Source: Microbacterium sp. SLBN-146
Lineage (GTDB): Bacteria; Actinomycetota; Actinomycetes; Actinomycetales; Microbacteriaceae
Assembly: GCF_006715145.1 (NCBI RefSeq)
Contig: NZ_VFMR01000001.1
Location: forward strand, 1,798,001-1,862,000
Length of the DNA: 64,000 nt
Direction of reading: 5' to 3'
Shown here: in pieces, positions 41,943 through 51,212 of the stretch
How the letters are laid out: the number at the start of each line of letters is the position of its first letter
Position numbering within the stretch: the first letter of the stretch is position 1
The notes under the pieces: model-generated
Database searches by the model: none
What the model saw: the letters and a program-made list of their open reading frames with translations, nothing else
Told to the model about the DNA's origin: nothing
Translations under genes and position numbers: made by a program

Positions 41943-43304
41943 GTGTCTCACATGCAAACAAGGCCCCTTCGTCCGCTCGTCCTGCTGGGTGCCATGGCCA
42001 CGGTCGCCATCGGTCTGACGGCGTGCGCGCCTCCCGGCGGTTCGGCCACGCCCGACGCCTCGGGAGGCTCCGCAGGCACCGGAACGGCCACGTGCGGCGA
42101 CGAGGACATCGTCCTCGACGGCTACTTCGAGACGGGCTTCCCGCTCCCCACAGCACTCACGGAAGAGTTCACGAAGCAGTTCCCGAACGTGACGTTCGAC
42201 ATCCGCGAAGACCAGTTCGCGGTCATCACGCAGAACGCCCCGCGCGTGCTCCAGGACTCGCCGCCCGACCTCATGCGTCTCCCGCAGATGTCCGAGCTCG
42301 CGACCGACGGCCTGCTCCTCGACCTCGACCCCTACGCCGAGCAGTTCGGTTGGACGGAATGGCCGGCGTCGCAGCTCTCCCAGCTCCGTGTCGACGACGA
42401 AGGACGCCGCGGTGACGGCCCCCTCTACGCGCAGGGCCTGAACTACTCGATGACGGGCGTGTTCTACAACCGGGAGCTCGCTGCTCAGATCGGCATGGAG
42501 GAACCGCCGCAGACACTCGACGAGTTCGACGCGGTCCTGCAGGCGGCGAAGGATGCCGGCATCGTTCCCATCGTCCAGTTCAACGGGGGAGCAACCGGCG
42601 GTCTGGCCTTCCCGCTCCAGGGCCTCATGGCCTCGTACGGTGACCCCGCCGCGATCAACGACTGGATCTTCCAGCAGCCCGATGCGACCATCAACACCCC
42701 CGAGAACGTCGCCGCGGCCGAGCACCTGCAGCGCTGGATCGACGAGGGCTACTTCGCCGAAGACATCAACTCGATGGACTACGCACAGATGATGAGCCGC
42801 TTCATCGGCGGCGAGGCGCTGTTCATCTTCAACGGCGACTGGGAGTCCGGCACCCTCGACGCGCAGATGCCCGGCAACGCCGGCTTCTTCCTCGTACCCC
42901 CGCTGGAAGAGGGCGGGCAGATCGGTGCGATGTCGGCGCCGCTGACGTTCGGTGTCGCCGCTGCGGCCGAGAACCCTGACTGCGCCGCGTTCTTCCTGGA
43001 TTGGACCGCAACGAACGACGAAGCCCGCGCGCTCACCGTCGAGGTCGGCGGATCCCACCCCATGGGCCCCGCTGACGCCTTCATGCCGGCCATCGAAGAG
43101 GGCTCGACCACCGAGGCGACGCTCGCCGCCGGTGCGCAGATGGCCGAAGCGAACGGGTCGATGGACTTCATCGCGAACGCGACCGGTGCCATCTACGCGC
43201 AGAGCTGGACGCCCAACCTCCAGAAGATGGTGGCGGGGGAGCAGACGGCTGCAGGAATGCTCGAGTCGGTGCAGGCTGACTACGAGAGCCAGGTCGGGAA
43301 CTAA
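41943..43304 (+). CDS. ABC sugar transporter substrate-binding lipoprotein
   Basis: The protein has 453 residues from GTG 41943, with AAGGAG six bases upstream. The signal sequence ends in the lipobox GLTAC, so Cys28 is lipidated and the protein is tethered outside the membrane. A Gly/Ser/Thr-rich linker follows, then a family 1 extracellular solute-binding fold (DIVLDGYFETGFPLPTALTEEF, LNYSMTGVFYNRELAAQIG, FIFNGDWESGTL). Such proteins bind mono- to oligosaccharides. The two permeases follow at six bases and then by overlap. No ATPase gene is in the operon, so a shared MsiK-type ATPase elsewhere is expected, as is usual in actinobacteria. Confidence 0.93.
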   Translation: MSHMQTRPLRPLVLLGAMATVAIGLTACAPPGGSATPDASGGSAGTGTATCGDEDIVLDGYFETGFPLPTALTEEFTKQFPNVTFDIREDQFAVITQNAPRVLQDSPPDLMRLPQMSELATDGLLLDLDPYAEQFGWTEWPASQLSQLRVDDEGRRGDGPLYAQGLNYSMTGVFYNRELAAQIGMEEPPQTLDEFDAVLQAAKDAGIVPIVQFNGGATGGLAFPLQGLMASYGDPAAINDWIFQQPDATINTPENVAAAEHLQRWIDEGYFAEDINSMDYAQMMSRFIGGEALFIFNGDWESGTLDAQMPGNAGFFLVPPLEEGGQIGAMSAPLTFGVAAAAENPDCAAFFLDWTATNDEARALTVEVGGSHPMGPADAFMPAIEEGSTTEATLAAGAQMAEANGSMDFIANATGAIYAQSWTPNLQKMVAGEQTAAGMLESVQADYESQVGN

Positions 43305-43310
43305 CTCTCC

Positions 43311-44273
43311 ATGACCGACGTTCGAACCGCTGCTGCGCCGGTGTCTGGTACCGGCGCAGCAGCGCTCTCCCCTGACGCGCTGCTGCGCCGTCGCCGCCGC
43401 CGGCGGGCGATCCGCAATCTCAGCGCCTATCTCCTGGTCCTGCCCGCTGCGGCCTTCTACGGATTCTTCGTGCTGCGCTCGATCATCCTGTCGGCGCAGT
43501 TCTCCTTCTACGACTGGAACGGCATCTCGCCGGCGACGTGGGTGGGGTTCGCCAACTACCTCGAGGTCTTCAGCAACCCCAAGCTCGTCGGCGCGATCCT
43601 CAACGCGTTCGAGCTGATCCTGTACTTCAGTGTCATCCCGGTCATCATCGCCCTCCTGGCGGCCAACGTCATCCGCGCCATCGCCGAGAGCAAGCTCGCG
43701 GGTGTCGCGCGTACCGTCCTGTTCCTCCCGCAGGTCATTCCGCTCGTGGCCGCCGGCATCATGTGGAGCTGGCAGCTGTCGACCGACGGTCTGGTGAACC
43801 AGATTCTCCGGCTGATCGGGTTGGGCGGACTCACGCGCGCGTGGCTCGGCGACTTCACCACGGCGCTCCCCGCCGTCGGCGTCATCGGTGCGTGGGTACT
43901 GGTGGGCCTCTGCCTCGTGCTCATCCTCGCCGGCATGACCAAGATCGACCCCTCCCTCTACGAGGCGGCGCGCATCGACGGCGCAGGACCGATCCGCGAG
44001 TTCCTCACGATCACGCTCCCGGGCGTGCGTCAGGAAGTCGCCGTCTGCGTCACCGTCACCGTCATCGCCGCCCTCGCGAGCTTCGACATCGTCTACATCG
44101 CGACGCAGGGTGGGCCGGGCGACAGCACCCTCGTCCCGGGTCTCCAGATCTTCTATCTCGCCTTCTATCAGCGCGAGATCGGCATGGCTTCCGCGTTCGC
44201 GATCGTACTCATGTCGCTCGTGCTCATCGTCGTCCTTCCCCTCCAGCGCATCCTCCGAGGCAAAGAATCATGA
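43311..44273 (+). CDS. ABC sugar transporter permease (MalF-like)
   Basis: The protein has 320 residues with six predicted membrane segments, the first around LSAYLLVLPAAAFYGFFVL after an Arg-rich cytoplasmic start. The conserved EAA loop is YEAARIDGAGPIREFLTITL near residues 221-240, which docks with the ATPase. Members of this family form one half of CUT1 sugar importers. The stop overlaps the start of the second permease (ATGA), so the subunits are made together. Confidence 0.93.
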   Translation: MTDVRTAAAPVSGTGAAALSPDALLRRRRRRRAIRNLSAYLLVLPAAAFYGFFVLRSIILSAQFSFYDWNGISPATWVGFANYLEVFSNPKLVGAILNAFELILYFSVIPVIIALLAANVIRAIAESKLAGVARTVLFLPQVIPLVAAGIMWSWQLSTDGLVNQILRLIGLGGLTRAWLGDFTTALPAVGVIGAWVLVGLCLVLILAGMTKIDPSLYEAARIDGAGPIREFLTITLPGVRQEVAVCVTVTVIAALASFDIVYIATQGGPGDSTLVPGLQIFYLAFYQREIGMASAFAIVLMSLVLIVVLPLQRILRGKES

Positions 44274-45094
44274 TCGTCAACGCCCGCGAGAAGTGGACGG
44301 GACGCGTCGTCCTCGTGATCCTCATGGTCATCACGATCCTCCCGTTCATCAGCCTCTTCGTGACGGCTCTCCACGAGCCGGGAACCTATCCCCGCGGACT
44401 CGAGTGGCCCGAGGAGCCGCACTGGGGGAACTTCCTCCTGGCCTTCCAGTCGGCCAACATGATCGAACTGCTCATGTCGAGTGCGCTCATCGAGCTCGGC
44501 GTCGTCCCGATCGCCGTGCTCATCGCGACGCTGGCCGGCTTCGCTCTCGGTCACCTCAAGCCGTGGGGGAGCCGGGCCGTGTTCATCGTCTTCCTCTTGG
44601 GGTTGACGCTGCCGTTCGAGGGCATCATCACGCCGCTCTACTTCCAGATCCGTGAGCTCGGCATCCTCAACACGCGGTGGGCGATCATCCTGCCGCTCAT
44701 CGGATTGTTCATGCCGTTCGCGGTCATGTGGATGCGAGCGCACTTCGTGACGATGCCGGCGGATCTGTCCGAAGCGGCGCGGGTCGACGGTGCGACGACA
44801 TGGCAGCTGTTCTGGCGGATCCACGTGCCGCTGTCCATTCCGGCGCTGTCCTCACTGTCGATCCTGCTGTTCCTGTGGACGTGGAACCAGTTCCTCTTGG
44901 CGATCGTCCTCGTCGACGACCCGGCCAAGCGGACGATGGCCGGTGCGCTGGGTGCGTTCCAAGGACGTTACGGAACCGACATCCCCCTCCTGTGCGCGGG
45001 TTCGCTGCTCATCCTGACCCCGACCCTCATCGTGTTCCTCATCTTCCAGCGCCAGTTCGTCACGGCGCTCATGCAGGGATCGCTCAAGGGCTGA
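44270..45094 (+). CDS. ABC sugar transporter permease (MalG-like)
   Basis: The protein has 274 residues from ATG 44270, which overlaps the first permease stop. Six hydrophobic segments are visible, beginning VVLVILMVITILPFISLF. The EAA loop is SEAARVDGATTWQLFWRIHV. MPFAVMWMRAHFVTMP and FLWTWNQFLLAIVLV are typical of MalG-type subunits. Together with the MalF-like partner and the lipoprotein it imports an oligosaccharide, presumably the substrate of the GH32-like enzyme encoded next. Confidence 0.93.
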   Translation: MIVNAREKWTGRVVLVILMVITILPFISLFVTALHEPGTYPRGLEWPEEPHWGNFLLAFQSANMIELLMSSALIELGVVPIAVLIATLAGFALGHLKPWGSRAVFIVFLLGLTLPFEGIITPLYFQIRELGILNTRWAIILPLIGLFMPFAVMWMRAHFVTMPADLSEAARVDGATTWQLFWRIHVPLSIPALSSLSILLFLWTWNQFLLAIVLVDDPAKRTMAGALGAFQGRYGTDIPLLCAGSLLILTPTLIVFLIFQRQFVTALMQGSLKG

Positions 45095-45177
45095 GACGAA
45101 GACTGCCCGGGATGCCGCGGCAGATCGCGAGCGCGCGGGGGAGAGCCTTCCCACCCGCGCATGGATTGGAGAACCGA

Positions 45178-46110
45178 ATGGCGTTCCGCCTCGACAACCA
45201 CTGGGTGTGGGACTTCTGGCTCGCCGACGATGGGACGGACTTCCACCTGTTCTATCTGCACGCGCCGAAGTCGCTGGGCGATCCCGAGCTCCGCCACCGC
45301 AACGCGCGGATCGGACACGCGACCTCATCGGACCTCATCGCGTGGACCGATCACGGAGAGGTGCTCGGTCCCGGACCGCGCGGGAGCTTCGACGAGAGCG
45401 CCACGTGGACGGGTTCCGTCGTACGTGCCGACGACGGGACGTGGCGCATGTTCTATACGGGCGCTGTCTTCTCCGCAGAGGACAGTGCCGTCAACGTCGA
45501 GTCGATCGGGATGGCGACATCGGACGACCTCTTCACGTGGACGAAGCGCGACGGATTCGTGCTGCGCGCGGACAGCGCCTTCTACGAGAAGCTCGGAGAT
45601 ACGGTGTGGCCCGAAGAGGCCTGGCGCGATCCGTGGGTCTTCCGGGACCAGGGCGGCGACGGATGGCACATGCTCATCACGGCGCGGGGCAAGGGCGGCG
45701 ACCTCCACAGCGGCGGGGTGATCGGTCACGCGTGGTCTGCCGACCTCGAGTCGTGGAGCGTGAAGCCACCCCTCAGCGCGTCGGCGACGACCTTCCCGCA
45801 CTGCGAGGTCTTCCAGCTCGTCGATCTCGGTGACCGGGAGATGCTCGTCTTCTGCGGACCCCGTACGGACCCGCGCGCATCGCGATCGGCGGTCCCCACC
45901 GTCGGCATCTGGGCGGTGACCCTCGACGGCTTCCCGCGGGGGGTCGACCTCGAGGAGGCCGAGCTCATCGCCCCGGCCCCGTACTACGCGGGACGGATCG
46001 TGCGCGACCGTTCAGGAGCGCCCGCGCTCCTCGCCTTCGTCGGCGCCCCGGGGTCGGAGTTCGACGGCAGCATCTCCGATCCCCTGATGCTCGCGACGCT
46101 CGCATCATGA
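45178..46110 (+). CDS. GH32-like beta-fructosidase, short form, cytoplasmic
   Basis: The protein has 310 residues from ATG 45178, with TTGGAGA six bases upstream; a longer upstream frame crosses the permease gene and is not used. HWVWDFW places the nucleophile Asp on the first blade, EEAWRDPWVFRD contains the R-D-P transition-state motif, and PHCEVFQLVD contains the acid/base Glu. This is the five-bladed GH32/GH68 (clan GH-J) pattern. The family usually has about 480 residues; here the C-terminal beta-sandwich is missing. There is no signal peptide, so it cleaves an imported fructoside such as sucrose or a fructo-oligosaccharide. The fructokinase that follows overlaps its stop and would use the released fructose. 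Confidence 0.85.
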   Translation: MAFRLDNHWVWDFWLADDGTDFHLFYLHAPKSLGDPELRHRNARIGHATSSDLIAWTDHGEVLGPGPRGSFDESATWTGSVVRADDGTWRMFYTGAVFSAEDSAVNVESIGMATSDDLFTWTKRDGFVLRADSAFYEKLGDTVWPEEAWRDPWVFRDQGGDGWHMLITARGKGGDLHSGGVIGHAWSADLESWSVKPPLSASATTFPHCEVFQLVDLGDREMLVFCGPRTDPRASRSAVPTVGIWAVTLDGFPRGVDLEEAELIAPAPYYAGRIVRDRSGAPALLAFVGAPGSEFDGSISDPLMLATLAS

Positions 46111-47039
46111 GCGCGACCGCGGCCGACGTTCTCGTCGTCGGCGAAGCCCTCATCGACATCGTCCGCGACGACGCGCGCGCGACGGAGTCGGAACACGTGG
46201 GCGGGTCGCCGGCCAACGTCGCGCTGGGTGTCTCCCGGCTCGGCGCCACGACCCGGCTGCGCACGGCTCTCGGCGATGACGCGCGCGGCCGGCGAATCGC
46301 CGGTCACCTCGAGTCGTCGGGTGTGCTCATCGACCCGGCATCCTGGTCGCTCGCGGAGACGTCGACGGCTCACGCCACCATCCGACCGGACGGCGCGGCC
46401 GACTATGTGTTCCGGGTGGAGTGGCCGCGCATGGACATCTCGACGGAGGGCGCCGAGCGGGTCCTCCACATCGGTTCGATCGCGGCGGTCGGCGAGACGG
46501 GATTCGAGAGCGTACGAGAAGCCGTCGCGTCCGTCTCCGGCCGCCTCATCGTCTCGTTCGATCCGAACATCCGCCCCGCGCTTCTCGGAGATCGCGCGAG
46601 CACGGTCGACAAGGTCGAGGCGCTCGCCGCGCTGTCGGACATCGTCAAGCTGAGCGATGACGACGCGGCGTGGCTGTACCCGGGCCTCGACGTCTCCGAC
46701 GTCCTCGTGCGGATGCTCTCCCTCGGCGCTGATGTCGCGGTCGTCACGCGCGGCGGCGACGGCGTCACCCTGGCATCCGCTGTCGCCCGTGCCGACATCG
46801 GCGCCCCGTCGGTCGAAGTGCGCGACACGGTCGGCGCGGGGGACAGCTTCTCGGCGGCGCTCATCGACATGGTCGTCCGCGATCCGTCGGTCCTCGTGCA
46901 CCCGGAGCGCGAGGTCCTGCAACGCCTCGGCTACTATGCCGCGACGGCAGCCGCCATCACGGTGCAGCGCGAGGGCGCCGATCCACCGTCCCGCCGCGAC
47001 CTCGACCGCGTGCTCGGCGTCCCGCCCTTCGTCGACTAA
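46107..47039 (+). CDS. Fructokinase-like PfkB-family sugar kinase
   Basis: The protein has 310 residues from ATG 46107, overlapping the GH32-like stop. VVGEALIDIV and GGSPANVALGVSRLG form PfkB signature 1, DTVGAGDSFSAALID is signature 2 with catalytic Asp246, and VVTRGGDGV is the ATP-site strand. The G-G-S-P-A-N form and the gene context favour fructose as substrate over ribose or KDG. It would make fructose-6-phosphate or 1-phosphate in the cytoplasm. Its stop codon TAA lies inside the 83-bp repeat copy B. Confidence 0.9.
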   Translation: MSATAADVLVVGEALIDIVRDDARATESEHVGGSPANVALGVSRLGATTRLRTALGDDARGRRIAGHLESSGVLIDPASWSLAETSTAHATIRPDGAADYVFRVEWPRMDISTEGAERVLHIGSIAAVGETGFESVREAVASVSGRLIVSFDPNIRPALLGDRASTVDKVEALAALSDIVKLSDDDAAWLYPGLDVSDVLVRMLSLGADVAVVTRGGDGVTLASAVARADIGAPSVEVRDTVGAGDSFSAALIDMVVRDPSVLVHPEREVLQRLGYYAATAAAITVQREGADPPSRRDLDRVLGVPPFVD

Positions 47040-47113
47040 CCGCGATCTCGCCGAGTGACCCCGTCGTTGCGCGCAGATAGCGGGGTGCCTCGTCGACAAC
47101 CCGGTGAGTCGAC
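47031..47113. repeat. 83-bp palindromic intergenic repeat, copy B
   Basis: The element runs from GTCGACTAACC to GGTGAGTCGAC, with centre CCCCGTCGT ... ATAGCGGGG. It contributes the last codons and stop of the fructokinase gene and separates it from the convergent lyase gene. A G-rich tract follows on its right side, as with copy D. Confidence 0.9.
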
Positions 47114-47144
47114 ATCAGGAGGGCAGGGCGTGAGGGGGCGAGGC

Positions 47145-47164
47145 GGGGCGGGGCGGGGCGGGGC
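47145..47164 (+). repeat. Tandem GGGGC tract (possible G-quadruplex)
   Basis: GGGGC is repeated four times without interruption and is flanked by further G-runs from 47119. Four G4 runs with one-base loops can form a very stable quadruplex on the plus strand. Confidence 0.75.
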
Positions 47165-47172
47165 GTGAGATG

Positions 47173-47209
47173 ACGGATGCCGCGAGTCGGGGTGACTCGC
47201 GGCATCCGT
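47173..47209 (-). terminator. Hairpin terminator after the rhamnogalacturonan lyase gene
   Basis: ACGGATGCCGCGAGTC at 47173-47188 is the exact reverse complement of 47194-47209, a 16-bp stem with a five-base loop, 21 bases after the lyase stop codon. Confidence 0.85.
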
Positions 47210-47230
47210 TCCTCACGGGATGGGCGAGGG

Positions 47231-50200
47231 TCAGTTCCCCGCGAGGGTGAAGGTCAGCGTCGTGGAGTTGCCCACGACGTCGTACACCGTCAACTCGTTC
47301 ACGCCCCGCTTCCCCCCGAACGCGCCCGGAGTCACACCGTTGAGGTCGGACCAGGTGTTGTCGGTCAGGTTCTTCTCCACACCGTTGAGCGTCAACCGGT
47401 CGATCTTGTACTGATCGAACAGCTTGAACGACACCCGCGCATACGACCCGTTGCCCGTCGTCACCGTCTCACCCCGCCCGGTCTTCACCGTCACCGTCGG
47501 CCCCGTGACATCCAGAACGAAGCTGACCGTCGTGACATTGCCCGCCACGTCGTACACCTTCAACTCATTCACCCCGGACTTACCCCCGAACACCCCCGGC
47601 TTCACACCGTTCAGATCCGACCACACATTGTCGACGAGATCCTTCTCGACACCATTGAGCGTCAACCGGGCGATCTTCCCCGCATCGAACAACTTGAACG
47701 ACACCGACCGATACACCCCATCCTTCCCCTGCGACTCCGGCTTCACCGTCACCGTCGGCGCCGTCACATCCGGCCCCTCCGGGATGACGATGTCCGTGCG
47801 CTTCGACGGCAGCGGTGCCTCGTCGCCGAGATAGAAGCTCGCGAACCCGACCTGGTCGTATCCGGTGTTCTTGTTCGCGACACCGTTGCGGTACATCGGG
47901 TCGTGCATGAGGGTGCGGATGCCGTACTCGGTGGGCGCGAGCGTCGTGACGATCGCGAGCCGGTTTCCGCCAGCGCGCAGCACGACCTCTTCACGCCAGT
48001 CCCCGAGGAGGTCGGCCTTCAAGGTCGGCGTTCCCTTGTTCCCCGTCGACGTCATACCGGTTGCGAGGTACGACGTCGTCGCGAACGTCAGGTCGTCGAC
48101 GGCGTTGATGTTCGCACCGGCCGCAGCCATCGCCGTGAGGCCGCCGCCGAACCAGATCGCGTTCTGTCCCTGGGCGATCCCTCGCGGTGTGTTCGTCGTC
48201 GTGAGGATCTCGCCCGTGACGAGACTGCGCACCTCGCGGGTCGCGCTCGCGGAGCCCGCCTGAGCGCCGGGCCAGCGGTTCGAGAAGTTGCCCGCAACAC
48301 TGCCCTCGTCGTCGCTTCCGGCGTAGACGCCGTAGACGAGCGCATTGTCGTAGACGACCTCGCCCCGCTCGTCGAGACGCTTGCCCTTCAGGGGATCGTG
48401 CGCCTCGGGACCGGGGATCCAGCCGCTGTGCACACCCGTCCGAAGGTCGTCGAGGAGATGCTCCTCGCTGCCCGACCACATGCGGATCGTGTCGTCCTTG
48501 TCGACCGGCAGCAGCGCGCTGCGGTCGCCATGGCGGAGCGGAGCCCACACGTTCTCGGGGTTGTCGCGCACGGCATCCGTTGCGAACTGGAACTGACCCG
48601 CGACGGGCGGAACTCCGTCTTGCCCGTCGATCGTCGGCATCGTGTCGCCGTTGATGACACGGGGGAGGATCTTCGTCCCGTCGTCGTTGAGGCCCAGCAC
48701 CATCGCCTTCATGACGATCTCGTCGCGCCCGTCACCATCGAGGTCGGCGGAGTCGGAGAAGTGGTTGCCCCGGTTCTGGTAGTCGTAGGCGCTTCCGCCG
48801 AGCGACCAGAACTGCGGATCGGCCGAGTCGAACGTCGCCTGCAGCTGCACATCGCCGTCGACGATATGGAAGGCGGCGAACGTCGTCCGCGCGTAGTAGC
48901 CGCGCTGCGAGACCGCATACGTGTGGGCGCCGTCGAGGTTCGCGACGACACCGAGGTAGCGGTTCGCGCGGTTGCCCTGCGCGTCGCCCCACGAAGCCTG
49001 CTTCCACGGGTTCTCCAGCCAGTAGGCCTCCTTCTCGGCCATGATCTGGGCCTTGTAGTCGCTCGTCGACGTGCCCGCGCCCGGGCCGGGGAAAGCCAGG
49101 TAGGAGTAGTTGCCGCGCTGCGTCGCCGGAGTCATCGCCCAGTTGTCGCCGTCCACGCTGCCCTCGTACGTGTGCGGGTAGCGCGCGCTGTCGACGAGGA
49201 CACCCGCGCCCTTGTCGGCATCCCATTCGAAGGCGGAGAAGAACTCCTGGTCGTCCTTCGCGGGACCGATCGGACCCACGTGGTACGTCTTGATCCAGCG
49301 CTTGAGTGCCGGGTCGTTGACCCCGTCGTTGCCGTTCGCCGCGACGGGGCTGCGGTAGGAGATCGTGAAGCTGTTCAGCAGCGACCAGTAGGTGTCGAGC
49401 GCCTCCTCGTCTCCCTCCGCGAAGTACTCGCGGAACTTGTCCTGCGTCGCGTTGAGACCGTCTTCACCGCCCACGACGGTGTCGAGGGTGTTGGCGTAGA
49501 CGACCGACTGCGACGCGTCATCCCAGTTCCCGATGCGCGTCCCGAGGGCCGACTTCAGCATGAGCTCCGATCGACCGTCGGCATCGAAGTCGCCGGCCAT
49601 GAGCGTCGTCTCGTGATCGTTCCCGGCGCGGACGTTGTATCCCATGTCGACGCGGAAGAGGAGTGTGCCGTCCAGCTTGTAGACATCGACGTACTCGGGT
49701 GCGGTCGTGGTGTTGCTGCCGCCGAAGATCGGCTCGGAGTACATCGGGTCCTGCTGCGTGCTGCGCCACTTGACGACGATCTCGTATTCGCCGTCGCCGT
49801 CGAAGTCGCCGACCGTCATGTCGTGCGTCGAGTACGGCGCGCTCTGCGACGTGTAGATCGCACCCGAGTCGGTCGTGGCGTACGGGAGCGAGGTGCCGCT
49901 GTCGAGCTGCTCGACGTATGTGATGAACTTCGCCTCCAGCTCGGCGAAGAGGGCATCGCCGATCGTGCCGTCGGCGTCGAGCCCTGCGGTGGGCTGCCAC
50001 GACTCGTCGTTGTGAGCGTTGAGCGCGTCCACCCATCCGGCGAGATCTGCCGCGGTGATGGGCGTGCCGTCGTCGTGCGCCTCGCGGAAGGCGCGGAGCA
50101 GATCCATGTCGACCGTGTACCAGTGCTGGCCGTCGGTGCCGGGGATGACCATGTTCGCGGCAGTGAGGTTCGTTCCCGGGCCGAATCGCTGGTCGCGGTA

Positions 50201-50743
50201 GGTGAAGTGGGCGAGCGGCACAGGGTCGGGAGCGGGCTTCAGCGGGATGTAGTGCGCCGCGCCGCGTCCTGCCTGCCCGGACTGCCCCGCGATCGAGGAC
50301 AGCATCGGCGCGCTCATGCCTTGTCGGGCGCCCTCCTCGCCGTCGATGACGGGAGCGATTTCGTAGACCGAGGCGAGCGTGCCGTCGAGGTCGGTGTAGT
50401 TGGTGGGAGTGGTGTCTTCCTTGACGATGCCGGGATTGGTGTCGTAGTCGCTCTCTGGCTGCACGTCACGGGGGGCGATCGTCGTGATCTTCGTGAATCC
50501 GGTGCCGTCGTCGTCGCGGTAGACGTTCCACGACACGCGGTCGGGTTCGTCGCCGAGGTAGCGCCAGCTGAGGAAGATCCCGTCGGTTCCCTGCGCGGCG
50601 ACGAGGCCGCGGGTCAGGTACTCCATGGGACGCAGATCGGATGCCGGATCGGCAGCCGCTGCGGATTGGCTGATCCCGAGGCCGGATACGCCGACGGCAA
50701 GTGCCAGCGAGAGCGGTCCGAGTCGGCGGAGGGTACTTCGCAC
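47231..50743 (-). CDS. Secreted rhamnogalacturonan lyase, PL11 family, with tandem C-terminal modules
   Basis: The protein has 1170 residues. I place the start at GTG 50743 because GAGGAGA lies six bases upstream and the product then begins with a clean signal peptide (RSTLRRLGPLSLALAVGVSG, cleavage near SAAAA). The N-terminal fibronectin-like part (MEYLTRGLVAAQGTDGIFLSWR, WNVYRD) and the eight-bladed propeller with repeated D-x-D-G-D metal sites (GDFDGDGEYEIVVKW, GDFDADGRSELMLK, ADLDGDGRDEIVMK, LLGDWREEVV) are diagnostic of YesW/YesX-type lyases that cleave pectic rhamnogalacturonan I. Two repeats of about 80 residues close the protein (residues about 1005-1170, motif VSFKLFD ... WSDLNGV ... 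YDVxGN) and recur in the amidase at 52306. Confidence 0.9.
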   Translation of the reverse strand: MRSTLRRLGPLSLALAVGVSGLGISQSAAAADPASDLRPMEYLTRGLVAAQGTDGIFLSWRYLGDEPDRVSWNVYRDDDGTGFTKITTIAPRDVQPESDYDTNPGIVKEDTTPTNYTDLDGTLASVYEIAPVIDGEEGARQGMSAPMLSSIAGQSGQAGRGAAHYIPLKPAPDPVPLAHFTYRDQRFGPGTNLTAANMVIPGTDGQHWYTVDMDLLRAFREAHDDGTPITAADLAGWVDALNAHNDESWQPTAGLDADGTIGDALFAELEAKFITYVEQLDSGTSLPYATTDSGAIYTSQSAPYSTHDMTVGDFDGDGEYEIVVKWRSTQQDPMYSEPIFGGSNTTTAPEYVDVYKLDGTLLFRVDMGYNVRAGNDHETTLMAGDFDADGRSELMLKSALGTRIGNWDDASQSVVYANTLDTVVGGEDGLNATQDKFREYFAEGDEEALDTYWSLLNSFTISYRSPVAANGNDGVNDPALKRWIKTYHVGPIGPAKDDQEFFSAFEWDADKGAGVLVDSARYPHTYEGSVDGDNWAMTPATQRGNYSYLAFPGPGAGTSTSDYKAQIMAEKEAYWLENPWKQASWGDAQGNRANRYLGVVANLDGAHTYAVSQRGYYARTTFAAFHIVDGDVQLQATFDSADPQFWSLGGSAYDYQNRGNHFSDSADLDGDGRDEIVMKAMVLGLNDDGTKILPRVINGDTMPTIDGQDGVPPVAGQFQFATDAVRDNPENVWAPLRHGDRSALLPVDKDDTIRMWSGSEEHLLDDLRTGVHSGWIPGPEAHDPLKGKRLDERGEVVYDNALVYGVYAGSDDEGSVAGNFSNRWPGAQAGSASATREVRSLVTGEILTTTNTPRGIAQGQNAIWFGGGLTAMAAAGANINAVDDLTFATTSYLATGMTSTGNKGTPTLKADLLGDWREEVVLRAGGNRLAIVTTLAPTEYGIRTLMHDPMYRNGVANKNTGYDQVGFASFYLGDEAPLPSKRTDIVIPEGPDVTAPTVTVKPESQGKDGVYRSVSFKLFDAGKIARLTLNGVEKDLVDNVWSDLNGVKPGVFGGKSGVNELKVYDVAGNVTTVSFVLDVTGPTVTVKTGRGETVTTGNGSYARVSFKLFDQYKIDRLTLNGVEKNLTDNTWSDLNGVTPGAFGGKRGVNELTVYDVVGNSTTLTFTLAGN

Positions 50744-50890
50744 GTTCGTTCTCCTCATTGAGTGGTGGGTGGAGTTCTTTCGGCGGAGAGGCGCGCCGAA
50801 GCACCGGCCTCGCGGGCAGGGGAGTGCCCGACCGGGGGTGCGGTACGCCTCGGGGATGTGTGTGATTCCACGGCGCGTCCCCGTCCTTGG

Positions 50891-50903
50891 GGAAACGCTT
50901 TCC
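50891..50903. promoter_or_regulatory. LacI/cre-like palindrome upstream of the rhamnogalacturonan lyase
   Basis: GGAAACGCTTTCC has 5-bp arms around a CGC centre, the form bound by many LacI-family regulators (central CG). It lies about 150 bases before the lyase start and is unlike the GCTAA-type sites, so a different regulator is expected. Confidence 0.6.
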
Positions 50904-50964
50904 GAGATCCATCTTCGCGCAATGTCACAGAGTGCGCAAGCCCCCACACCCCTCGCGCCTCTGC

Positions 50965-51047
50965 GTCGAGACACCGGGTTGTCGTCGAGTGACCCCGTTG
51001 TTGCGCGCAGATAGCGGGGTGGGTGGGCGAGAAGCCGGTTAGTCGAC
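50965..51047. repeat. 83-bp palindromic intergenic repeat, copy C
   Basis: The element runs from GTCGAGACACCGG to GGTTAGTCGAC, with centre CCCCGTTGT ... ATAGCGGGG. It is the only copy located between divergent gene starts, so simple termination does not explain it. Confidence 0.9.
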
Positions 51048-51212
51048 AAGGGGTAGTCGCGTCAAGACCGGGCGAGGGATGTTGGAGGCGCAATAGGGTG
51101 AGAGGCTCCACCCGCAATCCGCTGCAGACGTGTCTCCTGGGGCCTTCGACACGCGCTTCTCGTTGCAAGGTCGTCCGGCGATCCGTCCAAGCGTGCCCGA
51201 GAGGACGGCCGC

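Larger units (their letters stand above)
50744..51212. other. 469-base intergenic region with operator and repeat copy C
   Basis: No gene is visible. The region holds the leader of the lyase gene, a LacI-type palindrome at 50891-50903, repeat copy C at 50965-51047 and, after it, about 165 bases without a recognisable feature before the LysR gene. Confidence 0.6.

Noticed and set aside
47177-50761. Open frame of 1194 codons on the plus strand opposite the lyase
   Set aside because: Antisense shadow of the PL11 gene; Arg/Val-rich without domains, and it covers the repeat and terminator regions.
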